In this document: positions 24,900 to 38,400 of the stretch, one piece after another | How the letters are laid out: each line of letters opens with the position of its first letter | Position numbering within the stretch: the stretch's first letter is position 1 | Origin: Toxonevra muliebris | Taxonomy: Eukaryota; Arthropoda; Insecta; Diptera; Pallopteridae | NCBI GenBank assembly: GCA_963691655.1 | Contig: CAVNUY010000046.1 | Location: 62,001-126,000 of the forward strand | Length of the DNA stretch: 64,000 bases | Direction: 5' to 3' | Position numbers and translations under genes: made by a program | The notes under the pieces: generated by a model | Seen by the model: only the letters and a program-made list of their open reading frames with translations | Database searches by the model: none | Told to the model about the DNA's origin: nothing

Positions 24900-27534
24900 T
24901 GAAATTCGAAATTAAAATTCGAAATTAAAATTCGGAATTAAAATTCGAAATTAAAAATCGAAATTAAAATTCGAAATTAAAATTCGAAATTAAAATTCGA
25001 AATTATAATTCGGAAATTAAAATTCGAAATTAAAATTCGAAATTAAAATTCGGAATTAAAATTCGGAATTAAAATTCGGAATTAAAATTCGGAATTAATA
25101 TTCGGAATTAAAATTCGGAATTAAAATTCGAAATTAAAATTCGAAAATAAAATTCGGAATTAAAATTCGGAATTAAAATTCGAAATTGAAATTCGAAATT
25201 AAAATTCGAAATTAAAATTCGAAATTGAAATTCGAAATTGAAATTCGAAATTAAAATTCGAAATTAAAATTCGGAAATTAAAATTCGGAAATAAAAATTC
25301 GGAATTAAAATTCGGAATTAAAATTCGGAATTAAAATTCGGAATTAAAATTCGAAATTGAAATTCGAAATTAAAATTCGAAATTAAAATTCGAAATTAAA
25401 ATTCGAAATTAAAATTCGAAATTAAAATTCGAAATTGAAATTCGAAATTAAAATTCGAAATTAAAATTCGGAATTAAAATTTGAAATTAAAATTCGAAAT
25501 TAAAACTCGAAATTAAAATTCGAAATTAAAAATCGAAATTAAAATTCGGAATTAAAATTCGAAATTAAAATTCGAAATTAAAATTTGGAATTAAAATTCG
25601 AAATTAAAATTCGAAATTAAAATTCGGAATGAAAATTCGAAATTAAAATTCGGAATTAAAATTCGGAATTAAAATTCGGAATTAAAATTCGGAATTAAAA
25701 TTCGAAATTAAAATTCGAAATTAAAATTCGAAATTAAAATTCGAAATTAAAATTCGGAATTAAAATTCGGAATTAAATTCGGAATTAAAATTCGAAATTA
25801 AAATTCGAAATTAAAATTCGGAATTAAAATTCGGAATTTAAATTCGAAATTAAAAATCGAAATTAAAATTCGAAATTAAAATTCGAAATTAAAATTCGGA
25901 ATTAAAATTCGAAATTAAAATTCGGAATTAAAATTCGGAATTAAAATTCGAAATTCAAATTCGGAATTGAAATTTGGAATTAAAATTCGAAATTAAAATT
26001 CGAAATTAAAATTCGAAATTAAAATTCGGAATTAAAATTCGGAATTAAAATTCGGAATTAAAATTCGTAATTAAAATTCGATATTAAAATTCGGAATTAA
26101 AATTCGAAATTAAAATTCGAAACTAAAATTCGAAATTAAAATTCGAAATTAAAATTCGAAATTAGAATTCGAAATTGAAATTCGAAATTAAAATTCGGAA
26201 TTAAAATTCGGAATTAAAATTCGGAATTAAAATTCGATATTAAAATTTGGAATTAAAATTCGGAATTAAAATTCGGAATTAAAATTCGATATTAAAATTC
26301 GGAATTAAAATTCGAAATTAAAATTTGGAATTAAAATTCCAAATTAAAATTCGAAATTAAAATTCGGAATTAAAATTCGAAATTAAAATTCGGAATTGAA
26401 ATTCGAAATTAAAATTCGAAATTAAAATTCGGAATTAAAATTCGGAATTAAAATTCGGAATTAAAATTCGATATTAAAATTCGGAATTAAAATTCGAAAT
26501 TAAAATTCGAAATTAAAATTCGAGATTAAAATTCGAAATTAAAATTCGAAATTAGAAATCGAAATTGAAATTCGAAATTAAAATTCGAAATTAAAATTCG
26601 GAATTAAAATTCGGAATTAAAATTCGGAATTAAAATTCGGAATTAAAATTCGAAATTATAATTCGGAATTAAAATTCGAAAATAAAATTCGAAATTGAAA
26701 TTCGAAATTAAAATTCGAAATTAAAATTCGGAATTAAAATTCGGAATTAAAATTCGGAATTAAAATTCGAAATTAAAATTCGAAATTAAAATTCGAAATT
26801 AAAATTCGAAATTGAAATTCGGAATTAAAATTCGAAATTAAAATTCGAAATTAAAATTCGGAATTAAAATTCGAAATTAAAATTCGGAATTAAAATTCGG
26901 AATTAAATTCGGAATTAAAATTCGAAATTAAAATTCGGAATTAAAATTCGAAATTAAAATTCGGAATTAAAATTCGAAAATAAAATTCGAAATTGAAATT
27001 CGAAATTAAAATTCGAAATTAAAATTCGGAATTAAAATTCGGAATTAAAATTCGGAATTAAATTTCGGAATTAAAATTCGGAATTAAAATTCGAAATTAA
27101 AATTCGAAATTAAAATTCGAAATTAAAATTCGGAATTAAAATTCGAAATTAAAATTCGGAATTAAAATTCGGAATTAAAATTCGAAATTAAAATTCGGAA
27201 TTAAAATTCGGAATTAAAATTCGGAATTAAAATTCGGAATTAAAATTCGAAATTAAAATTCGAAATTAAAATTCGGAATTAAAATTCGGAATTAAAATTC
27301 GGAATTAATATTCGGAATTAAAATTCGGAATTAAAATTCGGAATTAAAATTCGAAATTAAAATTCGAAATTAGAATTCGAAATTGAAATTCGAAATTAAA
27401 ATTCGAAATTAAAATTCGAAATTAAAATTCGAAATTAAAATTCGAAATTAAAATTCGAAATTGAAATTCGGAATTAAAATTCGAAATTAAAATTCGAAAT
27501 TAAAATTCGAAATTAAAATTCGAAATTAAAATTC
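24900..27534 (+). repeat. Satellite stretch between duplicated blocks
   Basis: No gene; satellite only. Holds single-copy variants: TTATAATTCGG (about 25,004 and 26,655), GGAATGAAAATTC (about 25,627), GAAATTCAAATTC (about 25,950) and TTCGAGATT (about 26,520). Within it, about 25,945-26,435 matches 35,980-36,470 at a constant 10,035-bp offset. From about 26.4 kb onward it also resembles 32.5-33.5 kb (TTAGAAATCG 26,551 against 32,622; AAATTTCGG 27,063 against 33,160), with several monomer gains and losses. Confidence 0.7.
25945..26435 (+). repeat. 0.5-kb block repeated 10,035 bp away, copy 1
   Basis: A run of markers keeps a constant 10,035-bp offset to 35,980-36,470: TTG followed by TTTGG (25,973 with 36,008), GAAACT (26,119 with 36,154), GATATT followed by TTTGG (26,236 with 36,271), TTTGG followed by TTCCAA (26,339 with 36,374) and a final TTG (26,396 with 36,431). 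No length change is visible over the block. Confidence 0.8.
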
Positions 27535-29482
27535 GGAATTAAAATTCGGAATTAAAATTCGGAATTAAAATTCGGAATTAAAATTCGGAATTAAAATTCG
27601 GAATTAAAATTCGGAATTAAAATTCGAAATTAAAATTCGAAATTAAAATTCGGAATTAAAATTCGGAATTAAAATTCGGAATTAATATTCGGAATTAAAA
27701 TTCGGAATTAAAATTCGGAATTAAAATTCGAAATTAAAATTCGAAATTAGAATTCGAAATTGAAATTCGAAATTAAAATTCGAAATTAAAATTCGGAATT
27801 AAAATTCGGAATTAAAATTCGAAATTAAAATCCGGAATTAAAATTCGGAATTAAAATTCGGAATTAAAATTCGGAATTAAAATTCGAAATTGAAATTCGA
27901 AATTAAAATTCGAAATTAAAATTCGAAATTAAAATTCGAAATTAAAATTCGAAATTAAAATTCGAAATTAAAATTCGAAATTGAAATTCGAAATTAAAAT
28001 TCGAAATTAAAATTCGGAATTAAAATTCGAAATTAAAATTCGAAATTAAAATTCGGAATTAAAATTTAAAATTAAAATTCGAAATTAAAACTCGAAATTT
28101 AAATTCGAAATTAAAGTTCGAAATTAAAATTCGAAATTAAAATTCGAAATTAAAATTCGAAATTAAAATTCGGAAATTAAAATTCGAAATTAAAATTCGA
28201 AATTAAAATTCGGAATTAAAATTCGGAATTAAAATTCGGAATTAAAATTCGGAATTAATATTCGGAATTAAAATTCGGAATTAAAATTCGGAATTAAAAT
28301 TCGAAATTAAAATTCGAAATTAGAATTCGAAATTGAAATTCGAAATTAAAATTCGGAATTAAAATTCGGAATTAAAATTCGAAATTAAAATTCGGAATTA
28401 AAATTCGGAATTAAAATTCGGAATTAAAATTCGGAATTAAAATTCGAAATTAAAATTCGAAATTAAAATTCGGAATTAAAATTCGGAATTAAAATTCGGA
28501 ATTAATATTCGGAATTAAAATTCGGAATTAAAATTCGGAATTAAAATTCGAAATTAAAATTCGAAATTAGAATTCGAAATTGAAATTCGAAATTAAAATT
28601 CGAAATTAAAATTCGAAATTAAAATTCGGAATTAAAATTCGGAATTAAAATTCGAAATTAAAATTCGGAAATAAAATTCGAAAATAAAATTCGAAATTAA
28701 AATTCGAAATTAAAATTCGAAATTAAAATTCGGAATTAAAATTCGGAATTAAAATTCGGAATTAAAATTCGAAATTAAAATTCGAAATTTAAATTCGGAA
28801 TTAGAATTCGAAATTAAAATTCGAAATTAAAATTCGGAATTAAAATTCGAAATTAAAATTCGGAATTAAAATTCGGAATTAAAATTCGAAATGAAAAATC
28901 GAAATTAAAATTCGAAATTAAAATTCGAAATTAAAATTCGAAATTAAAATTTGGAATTAAAATTCGAAATTAAAATTCGAAATTAAAATTCGGAATTAAA
29001 ATTCGAAATTAAAATTCGGAATTAAAATTCGGAATTAAAATTCGAAATTAAAATTCGAAATTGGAATTCGAAATTGAAATTCGAAATTAAAATTCGAAAT
29101 TAAAATTCGGAAATTAAAATTCGGAAATTAAAATTCGGAATTAAAATTCGGAATTAAAATTCGGAATTAAAATTCGGAATTAAAATTCGGAACTAAATTC
29201 GGAATTAAAATTCGAAATTAAAATTCGAAATTAAAATTCGGAATTAAAATTCGAAATTAAAAATCGAAATTAAAATTCGAAATTAAAATTCGAAATTAAA
29301 ATTCGAAATTAAAATTCGGAATTAAAATTCGAAATTAAAATTCGGAATTAAAATTCGGAATTAAAATTCGGAATTAAATTCGGAATTAAAATTCGAAATT
29401 AAAATTTGGAATTAAAATTCGAAATTAAAATTCGAAATTAAAATTCGGAATTAAAATTCGAAATTAAAATTCGGAATTGAAA
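27535..29482 (+). repeat. 1.95-kb segmental duplication (offset 5,993 bp), copy 1
   Basis: The offset to copy 2 is exactly 5,993 bp (461 monomers) at every marker checked: AATATT 27,684, 28,257 and 28,504; AATTTAAAATT 28,065; TTAGAATTCG 28,801; GAAATGAAAAATCG 28,891; TTGGAATTCG 29,061; GGAACTAAATTCGG 29,191; TTTGG 29,405. The only length difference seen is one G-type monomer at the left end (seven here, eight in copy 2). Parts of it (21,781 and 22,171 with 28,801 and 29,191, offset 7,020) are also shared with the 21.5-24.9-kb block, so blocks are nested. Confidence 0.87.
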
Positions 29483-29943
29483 TTTGGAATTAAAATTCGA
29501 AATTAAAATTCGAAATTAAAATTCGGAATTAAAATTCGAAATTAAAATTCGGAATTAAAATTCGGAATTAAAATTCGAAATTAAAATTCGAAATTGGAAT
29601 TCGAAATTGAAATTCGAAATTAAAATTCGAAATTAAAATTCGGAAATTAAAATTCGGAAATTAAAATTCGGAATTAAAATTCGGAATTAAAATTCGGAAT
29701 TAAAATTCGGAATTAAAATTCGGAACTAAATTCGGAATTAAAATTCGAAATTAAAATTCGAAATTGAAATTCGGAATTAAAATTCGAAATTAAAATTCGA
29801 AATTAAAATTCGGAATTAAAATTCGGAATTAAAATTCGGAATTAATATTCGGAATTAAAATTCGGAATTAAAATTCGAAATTAAAATTCGAAATTAGAAT
29901 TCGAAATTGAAATTCGAAATTAAAATTCGAAATTAAAATTCGG
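29483..29943 (+). repeat. Satellite linker carrying repeated TTGGAATTCG / GGAACT markers
   Basis: No gene; satellite only. Repeats the TTGGAATTCG marker (29,594) and the GGAACTAAATTCGG marker (29,724), about 533 bp after those at 29,061 and 29,191, so this is a short extra copy of the end of the previous block. It is followed by one EcoRI marker pair (about 29,894) that leads into the CCGG start of the next block. Confidence 0.7.
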
Positions 29944-32900
29944 AATTAAAATTCGGAATTAAAATTCGAAATTAAAATCCGGAATTAAAATTCGGAATTA
30001 AAATTCGGAATTAAAATTCGGAATTAAAATTCGAAATTGAAATTCGAAATTAAAATTCGAAATTAAAATTCGAAATTAAAATTCGAAATTAAAATTCGAA
30101 ATTAAAATTCGGAATTAAAATTCGAAAATAAAATTCGAAATTGAAATTCGAAATTAAAATTCGAAATTAAAATTCGGAATTAAAATTCGGAATTAAAATT
30201 CGGAATTAAAATTCGAAATTAAAATTCGAAATTGAAATTCGGAATTAGAATTCGAAATTAAAATTCGAAATTAAAATTCGGAATTAAAATTCGAAATTAA
30301 AATTCGGAATTAAAATTCGGAATTAAAATTCGAAATTAAAAATCGAAATTAAAATTCGAAATTAAAATTCGAAATTAAAATTCGAAATTAAAATTTGGAA
30401 TTAAAATTCGAAATTAAAATTCGAAATTAAAATTCGGAATTAAAATTCGAAATTAAAATTCGGAATTAAAATTCGGAATTAAAATTCGAAATTAAAATTC
30501 GAAATTGAAATTCGAAATTGAAATTCGAAATTAAAATTCGAAATTAAAATTCGGAAATTAAAATTCGGAAATTAAAATTCGGAATTAAAATTCGGAATTA
30601 AAATTCGGAATTAAAATTCGGAATTAAAATTCGGAACTAAATTCGGAATTAAAATTCGAAATTAAAATTCGAAATTAAAATTCGGAATTAAAATTCGAAA
30701 TTAAAAATCGAAATTAAAATTCGAAATTAAAATTCGAAATTAAAATTCGAAATTAAAATTCGGAATTAAAATTCGAAATTAAAATTCGGAATTAAAATTC
30801 GGAATTAAAATTCGGAATTAAATTCGGAATTAAAATTCGAAATTAAAATTCCAAATTAAAATTCCAAATTAAAATTCGAAATTAAAATTCGGAATTAAAA
30901 TTCGAAATTAAAATTCGGAATTGAAATTCGAAATTAAAATTCGAAATTAAAATTCGGAATTAAAATTCGAAATTAAAATTCGAAATTAAAATTCGGAATT
31001 AAAATTTGAAATTAAAATTCGAAATTAAAACTCGAAATTAAAATTCGAAATTAAAAATCGAAATTAAAATTCGAAATTAAAATTCGAAATTAAAATTCGG
31101 AATTAAAATTCGGAATTAAAATTCGGAATTAAAATTCGAAATTAAAATTCGGAATTAAAATTCGAAAATAAAATTCGAAATTGAAATTCGAAATTAAAAT
31201 TCGAAATTAAAATTCGGAATTAAAATTCGGAATTAAAATTCGGAATTAAAATTCGGAATTAAAATTCGATATTAAAATTCGGAATTAATATTCGAAATTA
31301 AAATTCGAAATTAAAATTCGAAATTAAAATTCGAAATTAAAATTCGAAATTAGAATTCGAAATTGAAATTCGAAATTAAAATTCGAAATTAAAATTCGGA
31401 ATTAAAATTCGGAATTAAAATTCGGAATTAAAATTCGGAATTGAAATTCGAAATTAAAATTCGAAATTAAAATTCGGAATTAAAATTCGAAATTAAAATT
31501 CGAAATTAAAATTCGGAATTAAAATTCGGAATTAAAATTTGAAATTAAAATTCGAAATTAAAACTCGAAATTAAAATTCGAAATTAAAAATCGAAATTAA
31601 AATTCGAAATTAAAATTCGAAATTAAAATTCGGAATTAAAATTCGGAATTAAAATTCGAAATTAAAATTCGGAATTAAAATTCGAAAATAAAATTCGAAA
31701 TTGAAATTCGAAATTAAAATTCGAAATTAAAATTCGGAATTAAAATTTGGAATTAAAATTCGGAATTAAAATTCGGAATTAAAATTCGATATTAAAATTC
31801 GGAATTAATATTCGAAATTAAAATTCGAAATTAAAATTCGAAATTAAAATTCGAAATTAAAATTCGAAATTAGAATTCGAAATTGAAATTCGAAATTGAA
31901 ATTCGAAATTAAAATTCGGAATTAAAATTCGGAATTAAAATTCGGAATTAAAATTCGGAATTAAAATTCGGAATTAAAATTCGGAATTAAAATTCGGAAT
32001 TAAAATTCGGAATTAAAATTCGGAATTAAAATTCGAAATTAAAATTCGGAATTAAAATTCGAAAATAAAATTCGAAATTGAAATTCGAAATTAAAATTCG
32101 AAATTAAAATTCGGAATTAAAATTCGGAATTAAAATTCGAAATTAAAATTCGAAATTAAAATTCGGAATTAAAATTCGGAATTAAAATTCGAAATTAAAA
32201 ATCGAAATTAAAATTCGAAATTAAAATTCGAAATTAAAATTCGAAATTAAAATTTGGAATTAAAATTCGAAATTAAAATTCGAAATTAAAATTCGGAATT
32301 AAAATTCGAAATTAAAATTCGGAATTAAAATTCGGAATTAAAATTCGAAATTAAAATTCGAAATTAAAATTCGAAATTAAAATTCGGAATTAAAATTCGG
32401 AATTAAAATTCGGAATTAAATTCGGAATTAAAATTCGAAATTAAAATTCGAAATTAAAATTCGGAATTGAAATTCGAAATTAAAATTCGAAATTAAAATT
32501 CGAAATTAAAATTCGGAATTAAAATTCGGAATTAAAATTCGATATTAAAATTCGGAATTAAAATTCGAAATTAAAATTCGAAATTAAAATTCGAAATTAA
32601 AATTCGAAATTAAAATTCGAAATTAGAAATCGAAATTGAAATTCGAAATTAAAATTCGAAATTAAAATTCGGAATTAAAATTCGGAATTAAAATTCGGAA
32701 TTAAAATTCGGAATTAAAATTCGGAATTAAAATTCGGAATTAAAATTCGGAATTAAAATTCGAAATTAAAATTCGGAATTAAAATTCGAAAATAAAATTC
32801 GAAATTGAAATTCGAAATTAAAATTCGAAATTAAAATTCGGAATTAAAATTCGGAATTAAAATTCGGAATTAAAATTCGAAATTAAAATTCGAAATTGAA

Positions 32901-33493
32901 ATTCGGAATTAAAATTCGAAATTAAAATTCGAAATTAAAATTCGGAATTAAAATTCGAAATTAAAATTCGGAATTAAAATTCGGAATTAAATTCGGAATT
33001 AAAATTCGAAATTAAAATTCGGAATTAAAATTCGGAATTAAAATTCGAAATTAAAATTCGGAATTAAAATTCGAAAATAAAATTCGAAATTGAAATTCGA
33101 AATTAAAATTCGAAATTAAAATTCGGAATTAAAATTCGGAATTAAAATTCGGAATTAAATTTCGGAATTAAAATTCGGAATTAAAATTCGAAATTAAAAT
33201 TCGAAATTAAAATTCGAAATTAAAATTCGGAGTTAAAAGTCGAAATTAAAATTCGGAATTAAAATTCGGAATTAAAATTCGAAATTAAAATTCGGAATTA
33301 AAATTCGGAATTAAAATTCGGAATTAAAATTCGGAATTAAAATTTGAAATTAAAATTCGAAATTAAAATTCGGAATTAAAATTCGGAATTAAAATTCGGA
33401 ATTAAAATTCGGAATTAAAATTCGGAATTAAAATTCGGAATTAAAATTCGAAATTAAAATTCGAAATTAAAATTCGAAATTAAAATTCGAAAT
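29944..33493 (+). repeat. 3.4-kb dispersed segmental duplication, copy 2
   Basis: Counterpart of 21,480-24,899, about 130 bp longer. The extra length lies mainly between the two GATATT / AATATT modules, which are 351 bp apart in copy 1 (22,804 and 23,155) and 520 bp apart here (31,268 and 31,788). The final marker series TTAGAAATCG, AAATTTCGG, GGAGTTAAAAGTCG and TTTGAAATT is kept in order. It ends almost where copy 2 of the 1.95-kb block begins, so two independently copied blocks lie side by side. Confidence 0.85.
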
Positions 33494-33514
33494 TAAAATT
33501 CGAAATTAAAATTC

Positions 33515-35475
33515 GGAATTAAAATTCGGAATTAAAATTCGGAATTAAAATTCGGAATTAAAATTCGGAATTAAAATTCGGAATTAAAATTCGGAATTAA
33601 AATTCGGAATTAAAATTCGAAATTAAAATTCGAAATTAAAATTCGGAATTAAAATTCGGAATTAAAATTCGGAATTAATATTCGGAATTAAAATTCGGAA
33701 TTAAAATTCGGAATTAAAATTCGAAATTAAAATTCGAAATTAGAATTCGAAATTGAAATTCGAAATTAAAATTCGAAATTAAAATTCGGAATTAAAATTC
33801 GGAATTAAAATTCGAAATTAAAATCCGGAATTAAAATTCGGAATTAAAATTCGGAATTAAAATTCGGAATTAAAATTCGAAATTGAAATTCGAAATTAAA
33901 ATTCGAAATTAAAATTCGAAATTAAAATTCGAAATTAAAATTCGAAATTAAAATTCGAAATTAAAATTCGAAATTGAAATTCGAAATTAAAATTCGAAAT
34001 TAAAATTCGGAATTAAAATTCGAAATTAAAATTCGAAATTAAAATTCGGAATTAAAATTTAAAATTAAAATTCGAAATTAAAACTCGAAATTTAAATTCG
34101 AAATTAAAGTTCGAAATTAAAATTCGAAATTAAAATTCGAAATTAAAATTCGAAATTAAAATTCGGAAATTAAAATTCGAAATTAAAATTCGAAATTAAA
34201 ATTCGGAATTAAAATTCGGAATTAAAATTCGGAATTAAAATTCGGAATTAATATTCGGAATTAAAATTCGGAATTAAAATTCGGAATTAAAATTCGAAAT
34301 TAAAATTCGAAATTAGAATTCGAAATTGAAATTCGAAATTAAAATTCGGAATTAAAATTCGGAATTAAAATTCGAAATTAAAATTCGGAATTAAAATTCG
34401 GAATTAAAATTCGGAATTAAAATTCGGAATTAAAATTCGAAATTAAAATTCGAAATTAAAATTCGGAATTAAAATTCGGAATTAAAATTCGGAATTAATA
34501 TTCGGAATTAAAATTCGGAATTAAAATTCGGAATTAAAATTCGAAATTAAAATTCGAAATTAGAATTCGAAATTGAAATTCGAAATTAAAATTCGAAATT
34601 AAAATTCGAAATTAAAATTCGGAATTAAAATTCGGAATTAAAATTCGAAATTAAAATTCGGAAATAAAATTCGAAAATAAAATTCGAAATTGAAATTCGA
34701 AATTAAAATTCGAAATTAAAATTCGGAATTAAAATTCGGAATTAAAATTCGGAATTAAAATTCGAAATTAAAATTCGAAATTTAAATTCGGAATTAGAAT
34801 TCGAAATTAAAATTCGAAATTAAAATTCGGAATTAAAATTCGAAATTAAAATTCGGAATTAAAATTCGGAATTAAAATTCGAAATGAAAAATCGAAATTA
34901 AAATTCGAAATTAAAATTCGAAATTAAAATTCGAAATTAAAATTTGGAATTAAAATTCGAAATTAAAATTCGAAATTAAAATTCGGAATTAAAATTCGAA
35001 ATTAAAATTCGGAATTAAAATTCGGAATTAAAATTCGAAATTAAAATTCGAAATTGGAATTCGAAATTGAAATTCGAAATTAAAATTCGAAATTAAAATT
35101 CGGAAATTAAAATTCGGAAATTAAAATTCGGAATTAAAATTCGGAATTAAAATTCGGAATTAAAATTCGGAATTAAAATTCGGAACTAAATTCGGAATTA
35201 AAATTCGAAATTAAAATTCGAAATTAAAATTCGGAATTAAAATTCGAAATTAAAAATCGAAATTAAAATTCGAAATTAAAATTCGAAATTAAAATTCGAA
35301 ATTAAAATTCGGAATTAAAATTCGAAATTAAAATTCGGAATTAAAATTCGGAATTTAAATTCGGAATTAAATTCGGAATTAAAATTCGAAATTAAAATTT
35401 GGAATTAAAATTCGAAATTAAAATTCGAAATTAAAATTCGGAATTAAAATTCGAAATTAAAATTCGGAATTGAAA
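33515..35475 (+). repeat. 1.95-kb segmental duplication (offset 5,993 bp), copy 2
   Basis: Counterpart of 27,535-29,482. Markers are AATATT at 33,677, 34,250 and 34,497; AATTTAAAATT at 34,058; TTAGAATTCG at 34,794; GAAATGAAAAATCG with ATG at 34,884; TTGGAATTCG at 35,054; GGAACT at 35,184; TTTGG at 35,398. It contains one private change, GGAATTTAAATTCGG near 35,350, against GGAATTAAAATTCGG in copy 1. It ends where TTG is followed by TTCGAA here and by TTTGG in copy 1 (29,482). Confidence 0.87.
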
Positions 35476-38400
35476 TTCGAAATTAAAATTCGAAATTAAA
35501 ATTCGGAATTAAAATTCGAAATTAAAATTCGAAATTAAAATTCGGAATTAAAATTTGAAATTAAAATTCGAAATTAAAACTCGAAATTAAAATTCGAAAT
35601 TAAAATTCGAAATTAAAATTTGGAATTAAAATTCGAAATTAAAATTCGAAATTAAAATTCGGAATTAAAATTCGAAATTAAAATTCGGAATTAAAATTCG
35701 GAATTAAAATTCGGAATTAAAATTCGGAATTAAAATTCGAAATTAAAATTCGAAATTAAAATTCGAAATTAAAATTCGAAATTAAAATTCGGAATTAAAA
35801 TTCGGAATTAAATTCGGAATTAAAATTCGAAATTAAAATTCGAAATTAAAATTCGGAATTAAAATTCGGAATTAAAATTCGAAATTAAAAATCGAAATTA
35901 AAATTCGAAATTAAAATTCGAAATTAAAATTCGGAATTAAAATTCGAAATTAAAATTCGGAATTAAAATTCGGAATTAAAATTCGAAATTAAAATTCGGA
36001 ATTGAAATTTGGAATTAAAATTCGAAATTAAAATTCGAAATTAAAATTCGAAATTAAAATTCGGAATTAAAATTCGGAATTAAAATTCGGAATTAAAATT
36101 CGGAATTAAAATTCGATATTAAAATTCGGAATTAAAATTCGAAATTAAAATTCGAAACTAAAATTCGAAATTAAAATTCGAAATTAAAATTCGAAATTAG
36201 AATTCGAAATTGAAATTCGAAATTAAAATTCGGAATTAAAATTCGGAATTAAAATTCGGAATTAAAATTCGATATTAAAATTTGGAATTAAAATTCGGAA
36301 TTAAAATTCGGAATTAAAATTCGATATTAAAATTCGGAATTAAAATTCGAAATTAAAATTTGGAATTAAAATTCCAAATTAAAATTCGAAATTAAAATTC
36401 GGAATTAAAATTCGAAATTAAAATTCGGAATTGAAATTCGAAATTAAAATTCGAAATTAAAATTCGGAATTAAAATTCGAAATTAAAATTCGAAATTAAA
36501 ATTCGGAATTAAAATTTGAAATTAAAATTCGAAATTAAAACTCGAAATTAAAATTCGAAATTAAAAATCGAAATTAAAATTCGAAATTAAAATTCGAAAT
36601 TAAAATTCGGAATTAAAATTCGGAATTAAAATTCGAAATTAAAATTCGGAATTGAAATTTGGAATTAAAATTCGAAATTAAAATTCGAAATTAAAATTCG
36701 AAATTAAAATTCGGAATTAAAATTCGGAATTAAAATTCGGAATTAAAATTCGGAATTAAAATTCGATATTAAAATTCGGAATTAAAATTCGAAATTAGAA
36801 TTCGAAATTGAAATTCGAAATTAAAATTCGGAATTAAAATTCGGAATTAAAATTCGGAATTAAAATTCGATATTAAAATTCGGAATTAAAATTCGGAATT
36901 AAAATTCGGAATTAAAATTCGATATTAAAATTCGGAATTAAAATTCGAAATTAAAATTCGAAACTAAAATTCGAAATTAAAATTCGAAATTAAAATTCGA
37001 AATTAGAATTCGAAATTGAAATTCGAAATTAAAATTCGAAATTAAAATTCGGAATTAAAATTCGGAATTAAAATTCGGAATTAAAATTCGAAAATAAAAT
37101 TCGAAATTGAAATTCGAAATTAAAATTCGAAATTAAAATTCGGAATTAAAATTCGGAATTAAAATTCGAAATTAAAATTCGGAATTAAAATTCGAAAATA
37201 AAATTCGAAATTGAAATTCGAAATTAAAATTCGAAATTAAAATTCGGAATTAAAATTCGGAATTAAAATTCGAAATTAAAATTCGAAATTGAAATTCGGA
37301 ATTAAAATTCGAAAATAAAATTCGAAATTAAAATTCGAAATTAAAATTCGGAATTAAAATTCGGAATTAAAATTCGGAATTAAAATTCGGAATTAAAATT
37401 CGATATTAAAATTCGGAATTAAAATTCGAAATTAAAATTCGAAATTAAAATTCGAAATTAAAATTCGAAATTAAAATTCGAAATTAGAATTCGAAATTGA
37501 AATTCGAAATTAAAATTCGAAATTAAAATTCGGAATTAAAATTCGGAATTAAAATTCGAAATTAAAATTCGAAATTGAAATTCGGAATTAAAATTCGGAA
37601 TTAAAATTCGGAATTAAAATTCGGAATTAAAATTCGAAAATAAAATTCGAAATTGAAATTCGAAATTAAAATTCGAAATTAAAATTCGGAATTAAAATTC
37701 GGAATTAAAATTCGGAATTAAAATTCGAAATTAAAATTCGAAATTGAAATTCGGAATTAAAATTCGAAATTAAAATTCGAAATTAAAATTCGGAATTAAA
37801 ATTCGAAATTAAAATTCGGAATTAAAATTCGGAATTAAAATTCAGAATTAAAATTCGGAATTAAATTCGGAATTAAAATTCGAAATTAAAATTCGAAATT
37901 AAAATTCGGAATTAAAATTCGGAATTAAAATTCGAAATTAAAAATCGAAATTAAAATTCGAAATTAAAATTCGAAATTAAAATTCGGAATTAAAATTCGA
38001 AATTAAAATTCGGAATTAAAATTCGGAATTAAAATTCGGAATTAAATTCGGAATTAAAATTCGAAATTAAAATTTGGAATTAAAATTCGAAATTAAAATT
38101 CGGAATTAAAATTCGGAATTAAAATTCGGAATTAAAATTCGGAATTAAATTCGGAATTAAAATTCGAAATTAAAATTCGAAATTAAAATTCGGAATTAAA
38201 ATTCGGAATTAAAATTCGAAATTAAAAATCGAAATTAAAATTCGAAATTAAAATTCGAAATTAAAATTCGGAATTAAAATTCGAAATTAAAATTCGGAAT
38301 TAAAATTCGGAATTAAAATTCGAAATTAAAATTCGGAATTGAAATTCGAAATTAAAATTCGAAATTAAAATTCGGAATTAAAATTCGAAATTAAAATTCG

